DNA of 64,000 nucleotides, taken from assembly GCA_905221615.1 (NCBI GenBank), contig CAJNDT010000334.1, positions 142,001 to 206,000 on the forward strand, given 5' to 3'. Shown one piece after another: positions 56,512 to 64,000 of this stretch. Position numbers and translations under genes: made by a program. The notes below the pieces were generated by a model. It saw only the letters and a list, made by a program, of their open reading frames with translations, was not told the DNA's origin and did no database searches. Position 1 is the first letter of the stretch. Each line of letters starts with the position of its first letter. Source of the stretch: Symbiodinium sp. CCMP2592. Taxonomy: Eukaryota; Sar; Dinophyceae; Suessiales; Symbiodiniaceae.

Positions 56512-57321
56512 ATGTCCAGTCTTTCCACTTGCCTTCAGATCCTGATGCAAGAGGACAGCACCGCACGGGTGGGTGCATTCCGCAACATGACAGTTGCACA
56601 GCTCGCACAGCTCCGCATGGATTTGGACACGGCCATGCAAAGCTCTGCCGTCTCGGCACCGGAGCCACGCACTGCACAGCCGGCCGAGCCGCCTCAGGCA
56701 GAGGATCCTTGGGATCGCGCAGCACCGGGCTACGACGACGCACAGCCATACATGGCACCGCACGGCAAAGGCGGCAAAGCCCCGCAGCGCTGGAGCTATC
56801 ACGACTTTGACCAAGCCCGGCATCGCCAGGAGCAAGAGCAAAGCTGGGCGGATCTCCAAGACGAAGCGGAGCACCGCACAGAGCTCTGGGCACGCCTGGA
56901 CGAGGATGTCCGCCAGCACCGCACAGGGCGCGCAGCAACGTGGGGCGATGCTCGCCCGGCAGGGTGGGGGAACCCCCCACCGGCACCGCATCGATCCCCG
57001 CCGCCACCCGCCCCGCACAGTTTCCCACGCCCGGCCCCCGCACAGCACGATCGCTACCATGGCAATCCGCCCCGCAACGCACAGTTCGTCGAAGCCTCCA
57101 GCAAAGTTCTCACGGAGATCCGCTGGGTGCACAGCAGCGACGGCGTCTTCAGACCAATTTTTAAGCATAGCAATACAGGAAAGCTCTGTTGCGCGGCACG
57201 GTGTGAAAACACGCACTGTCAATTTGGAGGCAGAGCTTGTGAAAAGCCGCTCCGCACTCCACTGGAAAGCGACATGCATGAACCGCACCGTTGCTCGAAG
57301 TGCAAAGACATCGGTGCCTAA
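56512..57321 (+). CDS. Protein with Cys/His-rich C-terminus, retroelement block (possible nucleocapsid-like)
   Basis: 269 residues from ATG (MSSLSTCLQILMQEDSTARV). N-terminal third is helical (NMTVAQLAQLRMDLDTAMQS). The middle is hydrophilic with DE-rich coils and a Pro/Ala/His-rich linker. The last 60 residues hold a Cys/His cluster (GKLCCAARCENTHCQFGGRA, then MHEPHRCSKCKDIGA) suitable for binding one or two zinc ions. That layout recalls a nucleic-acid-binding structural protein. Other frames on both strands are also long here because GCA-rich sequence has few stops, but this frame alone has balanced Asp/Glu content. Confidence 0.45.
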   Translation: MSSLSTCLQILMQEDSTARVGAFRNMTVAQLAQLRMDLDTAMQSSAVSAPEPRTAQPAEPPQAEDPWDRAAPGYDDAQPYMAPHGKGGKAPQRWSYHDFDQARHRQEQEQSWADLQDEAEHRTELWARLDEDVRQHRTGRAATWGDARPAGWGNPPPAPHRSPPPPAPHSFPRPAPAQHDRYHGNPPRNAQFVEASSKVLTEIRWVHSSDGVFRPIFKHSNTGKLCCAARCENTHCQFGGRACEKPLRTPLESDMHEPHRCSKCKDIGA

Positions 57322-57754
57322 GCTCGCATGTCCTGCGCTGCACCGCCTCGCCTAGGCGATTTGATCTGCAACGCATTGCACACAGAAAAAGTTTCGGGTT
57401 TGTTGCACCGCAGGCTGCAGTTCCCCTTTCACCGTGTCGGTTTGCCCAGTCTTGCATTGTGCACTGCATGACAGGACTGGCCGAAGCATCGCATTTCCTT
57501 CCCGGCACCGCCTAGGCCTCTTTCCTTTTTCTTGCCTCGCTTCGGTTTTAAGCCCCGCTGACAGCTTCATGGTCGTCGTGATCCTGCTCCTCATGTCGGC
57601 GACCTGGGCTCGGCACTCGCGTCGCAGTGCACTCCTACGGTAAGCCCTGCCTGCCTCGCACAGTTGCCGGTTTCGCTTGCACCGCATGTTGCACGGCTCA
57701 AGCCCAAACCTTTTTTGCTTTCTGTATGCCTCCCAGATCTTGCACCGACCTGCA
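57322..57754. other. Spacer inside the retroelement block
   Basis: Short overlapping frames only. GCA-type words (TTGCACCGCAGG, TGCACTGCATG) are as dense here as in the ORFs, which shows that the bias is not only codon usage. Confidence 0.4.
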
Positions 57755-58063
57755 ATGAGGCGTCGCTGGGCGGCCCAGTCCGCCCTTCGACAGGCCACGG
57801 AGCACAGCACTGCATCCGAAGCTCCAGTCTCGGAGACATCGAGCTCGGACCCTGCACCGAGCTTTGAAGTTGTAGACCTTACAGGTCCCAACGACCTGCA
57901 CAGTTACTTCTCACGTCGAAAGGATCCAGCATCTGGCACTGCCGGGGCTACAGGCTGCAACGACTTCGCACTGGCCCCGCAAAGCAAAGCCGCACCGCCA
58001 GGTTTTCGACCACGTTCAAGCCCGCATGGTACGCTGCCCACCGTCGCGGACTTAGCTCTATAG
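57755..58063 (+). CDS. Small disordered protein preceding the recombinase
   Basis: 102 residues from ATG (MRRRWAAQSALRQATEHSTA), Ser/Ala/Pro-rich and probably unstructured, with one hydrophobic acidic motif, FEVVDLTG, that resembles a SUMO-interacting motif (inference from the VVDLT core). TAG at 58061 lies 17 bases before the recombinase ATG, so the two are probably co-expressed. The ORF can be extended upstream to 57677, but only without an ATG. Confidence 0.4.
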   Translation: MRRRWAAQSALRQATEHSTASEAPVSETSSSDPAPSFEVVDLTGPNDLHSYFSRRKDPASGTAGATGCNDFALAPQSKAAPPGFRPRSSPHGTLPTVADLAL

Positions 58064-58079
58064 ACCGCCGCAGCGGATC

Positions 58080-59927
58080 ATGCATAGTGCCCCGCGCAGG
58101 GCCCTGTTTCCAGCAAGCACCCCGGAATCACCTCTGCCTATCCCCCGCGTGGTCAAACGATCTCGCTCCGCGTCGCCTCCGCCTCTAGGCGGACTGACGG
58201 AGCCGGACCGCCCAGCACTGCCGCGCAGCTTGGTACAGGCAGCCCCGCAGCAGCCCAGCGCCACAAGTGAACCACCCCCGCCACCGGTGATTCGCTCGAT
58301 GCCGGCACCGCCGGCCCTGCTGTTACCGCCCCGGCCCCATAAGGTCCGCACAGCTAGCGCCAGACAAGCCTCAGCAGCCCGACACCAAGCCTGCGGCACC
58401 GCATGGTGCCAGCTAGTTCTCAAACTTGGCTCGGCCTCACTGCTCTGGGTCTCCCTCCAGCCCTGCAAAGATCCCACAAAGCACATACTCGCAGTCTTGG
58501 TAAATTTTCGGCCCAGCACGCTAGAGCGATACCTAAGAGATTGCTCTCTTTTTGTCATGTTTCTGCACAGCTCGGGCATAGCTTTTGCACAGGTGGAATT
58601 GGCGCCACTGCTCGATTTCTTGGCCGCGGCCCGAGCATCGCATAGCCAGGGCAGAGAAGTACATCAAACGTCAGCCCGATCCGCAATCAAAGCCCTCAAG
58701 TGGGCAGCCAAGCATGCACAGTGGCAGTCCTTGTCTCTTGTACTGCACAGCCCGGTCATTTCTGCCTACGCACTACAGGGCACTTCTCGAGATCGCAAAG
58801 AAGCTCTTCCCATTCCTTGGGCACTGGTAGTCGCCTGGGAAATGTGCGTGTGTTGCTCGAGCACCAAAACCACAACCAAGCTAGCTTTGGGATCGGCACT
58901 TCTCGCACTGCACGGCAGTTTGCGCTTTGGAGATTTACAACGCATCGATTTCGAATCTCTTTCGCTCTCCAGCACCGCACTGCACGGTGTGTGTTACGCT
59001 ACCAAAACCACGAATCGGGGTCAACCTTTTGCAGTGTCTCTCGCTGGCATCTCCGGACGCAGCGCACAGTCCTGCTGGACACTGCATTGGCTGTCCGCTC
59101 TGCAACATGAGGTGCATCGCTTCTGGGCTCCGGGGGACGAGTTCGATTTCTTGTGGTGCAACGCTGCACCGGAACTGGACTCGCTGCCAGATCTGTCGCC
59201 CTGCTCATATGGCACCGCAATGCTAATCCTCCGCTGGGCGGCCACATTGCCCTGGCTACCCCCAGGTCAAGGGCTTACTGCCACGGAAGCACGGCAACTC
59301 ACTTTGCACAGCCTCAAGAGCACATGCCTGGCAGCGGCCGCACAGCTGCGACTTAGCAAAGAAAACCGTCTCTTGCAGGGTCACCACCGGGACTCAGCCG
59401 CCCTGTACTCTCGAAACGACACTTTCGCCAGCATCGATGTGCAGCATTGCATTGCCGACGCCATGGCCACTGGGTGGCGCCCAGAACGCAGCATAGCCAG
59501 AGGCGGCCAAGCACCGGTACCTGAGCCTCCCTTCGCACTGCCGCCAGGCCCAGTACTGCGCAAAGTGGAGGCACAACGCCTCCTTTCAGGGCCCTGGTCC
59601 TGCTTTGTGACACGCCACGAACACCTGCAAGCACAAGCGCAGCAAAACGCCCAAGCACCCGGCGACACAGTGGCACCGACTCAACTCAGCCCATCGTCAC
59701 CAGAACCAGCAGCTCCGCCCAGTGTAGAGGACGAAGAAGCACACATGGTTGAGCAAGCAGCATTGCACAGGGATGAAAGCAGCGAAAGCCTCGCCGCCTC
59801 CTCCGTCTCAAGCGTCGATTCGGAGGGCACCGCATTTAATTTGTTAAAGTACCTGCAGGTGAAGGCGTACGCTACGCCTGCAATGGAGCATGGGGCAAAT
59901 GGCACGCGCTGCGCACGGACTCCATGA
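58080..59927 (+). CDS. Tyrosine recombinase/integrase of a DIRS-like retroelement
   Basis: 615 residues from ATG. Residues 1-110 are a Pro/Arg-rich leader. A SAM-like DNA-binding helical domain follows (TLERYLRDCSLFVMFLHSSG, then SARSAIKALKWAAKHAQW), then the catalytic domain. Catalytic residues can be read as Arg282 in SLRFGDLQRI, Lys309 in ATKTTNRG, His410 and Lys413 in LHSLKSTCLAA, His435/436 in LQGHHRDSAAL and Tyr443 in LYSRND. The order R-K-HxxK-GHH-Y is that of YR integrases, with Lys where HxxR is usual. The tail from about residue 530 is acidic and low in complexity. It would insert circular cDNA by strand exchange through a 3'-phosphotyrosine intermediate. It is complete and free of frameshifts, so it may be active. 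Confidence 0.82.
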   Translation: MHSAPRRALFPASTPESPLPIPRVVKRSRSASPPPLGGLTEPDRPALPRSLVQAAPQQPSATSEPPPPPVIRSMPAPPALLLPPRPHKVRTASARQASAARHQACGTAWCQLVLKLGSASLLWVSLQPCKDPTKHILAVLVNFRPSTLERYLRDCSLFVMFLHSSGIAFAQVELAPLLDFLAAARASHSQGREVHQTSARSAIKALKWAAKHAQWQSLSLVLHSPVISAYALQGTSRDRKEALPIPWALVVAWEMCVCCSSTKTTTKLALGSALLALHGSLRFGDLQRIDFESLSLSSTALHGVCYATKTTNRGQPFAVSLAGISGRSAQSCWTLHWLSALQHEVHRFWAPGDEFDFLWCNAAPELDSLPDLSPCSYGTAMLILRWAATLPWLPPGQGLTATEARQLTLHSLKSTCLAAAAQLRLSKENRLLQGHHRDSAALYSRNDTFASIDVQHCIADAMATGWRPERSIARGGQAPVPEPPFALPPGPVLRKVEAQRLLSGPWSCFVTRHEHLQAQAQQNAQAPGDTVAPTQLSPSSPEPAAPPSVEDEEAHMVEQAALHRDESSESLAASSVSSVDSEGTAFNLLKYLQVKAYATPAMEHGANGTRCARTP

Positions 59928-60276
59928 ATGAATGCCCTCGCACAGCGTGCGGTCTCAGGCTGGGCATAGCAGCACAATTCTCGGACGCCCCGCAAGGAGT
60001 TTTCTGCAGGCGTAAAGCTTGCGTAGAGATGCATCGCGCATCAACCTGATAAAGATGGCACAGGAATCGCAAAGGAATTTGACTGTTTCTCAGCGCCTTT
60101 CCCCAACCTGCCCCGAATTCTTTTCTGCCCTGCTCAGGTCCTGGTCCTCCTCCGGTGCGCCTCGCTCTCTTCGCTTGGAGCAGCTTTTTGCCTCGCATTG
60201 GGTTTGACTGAAGCTACTTTCCGCAGCCTCTTTTAACTCAAGTTTTCCTTTGCGATAATCTCAGGATCCTTTAAGC
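59928..60276. other. Spacer between recombinase and Gag-like ORF
   Basis: Contains one 50-codon ATG ORF (60055-60207, MAQESQRNLTVSQRLSPTCP), which is too short to call. A TAAAG-rich stretch and GCA words are present. A promoter or internal element end could lie here. Confidence 0.35.
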
Positions 60277-61558
60277 ATGGCTCTTGCACCGCACGGCTTG
60301 AGCGATTCTCCAGACGCGCTCGCTGACCTGCTCACGTCGATGCAGGTCCCGGAGTCCCTCTGCAACGCACTGCAACACAAGGGTTTCAGCACAGTGCCGG
60401 ATTTTGCATACGCTTTCACCTCGGCACAGGAGCTAGACTGTTTCTGCTCATCGGATCACGCACAGCTTTGGCAGGATCTTGACGTGGAGGATCCGCCGCA
60501 CAGCCCGGCCATGGCACGCCTCCGCCGCGCCTGGCAGCGTGCACTCGCTCTGGTCCAGGCAACGGATGGAGCGGTGCTGCCTGTCACGCCGACCCCAGCG
60601 ACTGCCCCGCCCCAGGCCCATTCTTGGGCCGAACATGCACCGCCCCGCCTGGATTCGGCAGTCATTGCACAGCTCGTTAAGGACTTTAAAATTAACTACC
60701 CGGGCGAGCATTTCGATAATGATGCAATGCCAAGTGTGCGTTTGCTCAGCATTGTGCACAAATGGTTTGCACCGCAAGGCAGCATCGCATGGGTGCCCTG
60801 GCAGCTGAGACTCTCGCACAAGCAGTACCAAGACATCGTGGAGTCCAAATCCTCCAAGATGCTCCGCACAGAAGCACAGTTTTTGAGCACCGCACTGTTC
60901 GACGAGACTCCGGAAATGCCAGTTGAGCACCTCAGGCTTAGCACAGCATGGTTAGGACGTATCCAAACAGTCTTTCGCAACGCAATTGCACTGTGCAAGG
61001 GCGCGCACCTAGCCCGGCTTAAGGCATTTGACAAAAAGATCCTTGATGCTGCAACGCAAAGCCCAGCAGACCCCGCACTACGCACCGTTACCACAACGGA
61101 GCTTGTCGCAGCGGATAAGAAGTTGTGGCAGGAAATTGCAGCACTGTACAGCACAGGATGGAGCCTTGACGACGCCCTGCATGAGCTCACGACGGTTCGC
61201 GCAGATGTGGCGAATCTGCTGCAGCTACCAGCAAAGCCCCCGCCGCCACCTCAAAAGCCTCCTCGCAAAGAAACCAAAGCTAACGGCAAAGGTAAAACCG
61301 GCAAAGACAACGCGCCCGGCACAGGCATCAAAACGCAAAACCCCGGGTGCCAGCACTGCACAGGAGATCAAGCAGGGCGATCTGGTCTCCCAGCATGGGG
61401 ACAGGGTTTTCTGCATCAGGTGGAACAAGGGCAACTGTCGCAATGCACAGTGTAAGTATCTGCACGCATGCGCCTTCAAATTGCCCAGTGGCGAGCCTTG
61501 CGGCAAAAGCCACCCAGCGTGCAAGCACCGCAAGCCCCAGGACCCAAGTGCCTCGTGA
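60277..61558 (+). CDS. Gag-like protein with C-terminal Cys/His finger, one frame change
   Basis: From ATG at 60277 the frame encodes about 350 residues: a helical N-terminus (LADLLTSMQVPESLCNALQH), a Pro/Ala linker, a helical core (LSHKQYQDIVESKSSKMLRT; TAWLGRIQTVFRNAIALCKG) and a Lys-rich stretch (PPRKETKANGKGKTGKDNA). That frame stops at 61455. The expected nucleic-acid-binding end lies in the next frame: GDRVFCIRWNKGNCRNAQCK, then LHACAF-x9-CGKSHPACKHR, stop TGA at 61556. The change of register (+1) falls between about 61315 and 61350. It may be a sequencing or inactivating one-base insertion, or programmed frameshifting. The architecture (helical capsid part, then a knuckle C-x5-C-x4-C-x3-H) is that of Gag proteins that package the RNA. 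Confidence 0.65.
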
Positions 61559-64000
61559 CTCGCTGTTGAGAGTCCAGCCAAACAGCCCAAACAACAACCT
61601 AGCACTGCACCTTCGGGGGCCTCGCCTCTCCCCCCAGCCGACTCTGCCCCGAACCCTGCGGCTCCGCCTCCTCAGACGCACTTGCAGCAGTCACCTCCGA
61701 TACCGGAGCCTGCCGGTGAGCCACAGCCTCGCACTCGCGCGGAACCGGAAAGCTCTGCTAGCACAGACACAGAGTCTAGCGCAGAACCGGCGTCCGATGG
61801 CACCGCAAGACCTCGCCTTCTCCTTAGGTTTCAGGGTCTAGGCTTTGCGCTGCCCGATAAGCTAAAAGTCCCCGTAGACACCCTAGCGTTGCAAACTCCC
61901 GAGCCCACTCGTGCTTTCGCACCGCCCGTGCTTGCACAGCTGTTCACTCTCTGCTGGTCAGGCCTCGTGGGATTAGCTTTCTTCCTTTTCTCCTACGGGC
62001 AACTCACCCAAGAAAGCCACGCAGAAGCCCGGGCCCTGATTCGCGCAGCACACTTACAGGGCGCACAGGTTGTCTTTCTCTTCCCAACGCAGTGCCCTGC
62101 GGAAGAAGAAACGGCATACGTGCACTTGTGCCAAGAACTCGCAGTGCACTGCACTCGCTCGGACGTATTTAGCCCGGGCACGCAGCACATTGTTTGTCAT
62201 TGTTGTTCTGATCCCTCATGTGGGAGCCTTGCACAGGACCGGGCCCCGGAATCACTAGGGCGTCTTCTGGCACACAACTGTTCCAGCACAGGAGTAAAAG
62301 AACTTAGCCCAGACGCAATGCAACAGCACATGCCTCAATGCTTCCTGCCGCGACGTCCGGCCACCTGCGACGGTGCAGGCATGTTTAGCAACGCAGACCA
62401 ATCAGCTAATAACGTAAGCAGCAAGGCACAACCACTGGCAGCTCTGTCACTGGCCTTTAAAAGATTTTTGCAGCAGCATGGCCTTGTGCGTCGCATTGCC
62501 CAACACCTGGAATCCTCAGCACCAGACCCTCCACTCTCGCAGGAGCAGGCCCTGGTGCTCACCGAACTCGTGCGCTTGCACCTTGCGCCGGACGCAGACG
62601 CTAAGTCCTTCGCGGCAATAGAGCCCGGACAGCCGTTCCGTCTACAAGTTTTGCAAAGCCTTGCGCGGGCCATTGGTGACAAAGACCATGCCCTGCCCGA
62701 CATACTAGCGGAAGGCGTCCCGACCGGCGCCTTCGAGCCACTGCCCAGCAGCGGACAGTGGATTCCCGCACAGCCAGGGGTCGACACACAAGAAGACCTC
62801 ACGGGACCCGCGCTGGAGCACTGCACAGGCAACTGGACCCGTGCCGAACAGAATCCAGAAGTCCTTGCACATCTCATAGAAAAGGAAATAGAAAACGGCT
62901 GGGTTCGCAAATTTGAGGGCTCCTTGGAGGACGCAGCCAAGCACTGGCCAGCAGGCACTGCAGTAGGAAAACTTAACTTAGTTTTCGCAGACGGCAAAGA
63001 TCCACGCATTGTTTTGGACAGCTCGGTGTGTGGCCTGAATGGAGGCATACATCTGCCTGAACGTGTTGCACTGCCTACCTCCAGTGACGTGCAACGCTCT
63101 TTCTTATCCGAAGACTGCTTCGCACAGCTCAGGGCGGTCTGCATCGACTTTAAAGCAGCACACAAATGCTGCAAAGTGCTGCCCCGCGACCAAGGCACTC
63201 TTCTTTTTCGGCACGGAGACTCGCTGTATTACTACACCGTCTGTCATTTTGGAGCACGGTTCTCTGCATACTGGTGGCAGCGCACCGGGGCTCTCATCCT
63301 GCGCTGCCTGCACGCACTGCTTTGCAAGCATCCGCACCGAGCCTGGCTTTATGTGGATGACCTTCTCCTGTTGCTCCGCCACTGCCAGTCGGAAACAGGT
63401 GCTGCCCTGCTGGTAGCTCTGCTTGCAGCTCTGAACGCCCCGGTAAGTTGGAAAAAAGCACAATTTGCTGACACAGCAACGTGGTGCGGCTGGAAGTTTT
63501 GCTTCCGCACAGAGACAGTAGAACTGGTTCAGAACAAGCTGCAGAAGCTGCGCACACAGCTCCAAGAGTTGCATAGCACCGCTAAGGTGCCTCGCAAGGC
63601 CCTTGAGGCGTGCCTCGGGCTGCTCAACTGGGCCACCTCGCTCAGCAAGCACCTTCGCCCGTTCATGGCACCTTTGTACAAAGACCTGCACTCAGCGAAA
63701 GGCACCCTGCACAGCATAGCGCCCGCGATGTGGACCAGTTTCTTTGACTGCTTAGACAGTTCGGCAAAGCTTAGCCGCACGCCGCCTGGGAGCTGGCTGC
63801 CCCGCAACGCACAGCTACTGGAAGTAGGTAGTATTAAGGTGCACAGTAAACAAGACGTGCCTCGGGTTCCGCCTTCCCATAAGCATCAGTGGGTTCGCCT
63901 CGCAGACCCTTCTAGGCAAGAAATCCACCTTCGCAAAGAGAGTAAGTTCGTGCTGCAATGGCTTAGCTTGTGCTTCGCGCACGAACAGCCTCGCTCTCTT
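61559..64000 (+). CDS. DIRS-type reverse transcriptase polyprotein, 3' end outside the window
   Basis: The frame carrying the Gag finger continues after a single TGA (61556) with no further stop to the window end (814 codons). The first 150 residues are a Pro/Ser-rich linker. Conserved RT surroundings follow: EPGQPFRLQVL, ILAEGVPTGAFEPLPSSG, KEIENGWVRKF, GKLNLVFADGKDPRIVLDSS, motif A CIDFKAAHK (Asp at 63146), motif B-like FGARFSAYWWQRTGA, motif C YVDD (63350-63361), then WCGWKF and ACLGLLNWATSLSKHLRPFM, the thumb/connection signature of DIRS-class enzymes. It copies the element RNA into DNA. RNase H and any methyltransferase domain would lie beyond 64000. Translation may start at an internal ATG (such as 62318) or by read-through of the TGA. 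All catalytic Asp residues are intact. Confidence 0.85.

Larger units (their letters stand above)
54450..64000 (+). mobile_element. Large tyrosine-recombinase retroelement (DIRS-like) or composite, right end outside the window
   Basis: About 9.5 kb in which every credible ORF is on +, introns are absent and spacing is tight. It contains a tyrosine recombinase (58080-59927), a Gag-like ORF (60277-61558) and a reverse transcriptase (61559 to the end), plus six further ORFs upstream. YR plus RT without a DDE integrase is the definition of DIRS/Ngaro/PAT-type elements. Here YR precedes gag/RT, whereas DIRS-1 has gag, RT-RNaseH, YR. Base usage changes abruptly near 54.48 kb, where GCA-based words (GCACCGC, GCACAGC, GCACTGC) become very frequent in coding and non-coding parts alike. 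The left boundary is placed there; termini and inverted repeats were not identified. It may be two nested or tandem elements rather than one. Confidence 0.6.

Noticed and set aside
56168-57288. Minus-strand ORFs of 304 and 290 codons
   Set aside because: They lie opposite the + ORF at 56512-57321. GCA-rich sequence is poor in stops on both strands, and their composition (Cys/Arg/Ala/Leu excess) is that of a shadow.

Overview
The window reads as nuclear DNA of a dinoflagellate, most likely of the Symbiodiniaceae type. The reasons are: every gene I can recognise lies on the + strand; genes are cut into tiny exons; of 26 introns I could place by keeping a protein motif in frame, about 18 start with GC, 7 with GT and 1 with GA, nearly all bounded by AG|G; the kinase is of the alveolate calcium-dependent type; microsatellites are abundant; and the retroelements have tyrosine recombinases. 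No rRNA, tRNA, CRISPR or bacterial operon signal was found.

Layout. 0.3-1.0 kb: a small inverted-repeat (MITE-like) element. 1-8 kb: no confident gene, with pyrimidine and purine/pyrimidine microsatellites. 8.0-13.1 kb: a 14-exon CDPK/CaMK-type kinase domain, with an intact intronless ubiquitin-like/RCC1-repeat gene (8.7-10.1 kb) inside its second intron. 14-17.2 kb: unassigned coding exons. 17.3-18.9 kb: a two-helix membrane protein. 21.4-22.2 and 22.7-23.7 kb: two uncharacterised genes. 24.7-25.8 kb: a PTPMT1-like dual-specificity phosphatase. 26.8-27.3 kb: an EF-hand exon set of CDPK C-terminal type. 27.3-49.3 kb: mostly unassigned, with scattered candidate exons and large (GTA)n, (AAGC)n, (CTA)n and (ACTAGT)n arrays. 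49.3-51.9 kb: a PPP-family Ser/Thr phosphatase that stops at a microsatellite before its last motifs.

53.7-64 kb is occupied by retroelements. A decayed relic (gag zinc knuckle plus N-terminal part of a DIRS-type reverse transcriptase) is followed by a long block of closely packed same-strand ORFs: a coiled-coil protein, two unknowns, a zinc-ribbon protein, a Cys/His-rich protein, a small disordered protein, a 615-residue tyrosine recombinase, a Gag-like protein with a Cys/His finger, and a reverse transcriptase that runs off the end of the window. The recombinase lies upstream of gag/RT, the reverse of the usual DIRS order. The whole block, spacers included, has a peculiar vocabulary of GCA-based words (GCACCGC, GCACAGC, GCACTGC, GCAACGC). 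This block is the best candidate in the window for something undescribed.

The host genes are mainly signalling enzymes (calcium-dependent kinase, EF-hand module, PPP phosphatase, dual-specificity phosphatase), but I see no evidence that they act together. Start codons and 5' ends of most multi-exon genes could not be fixed.
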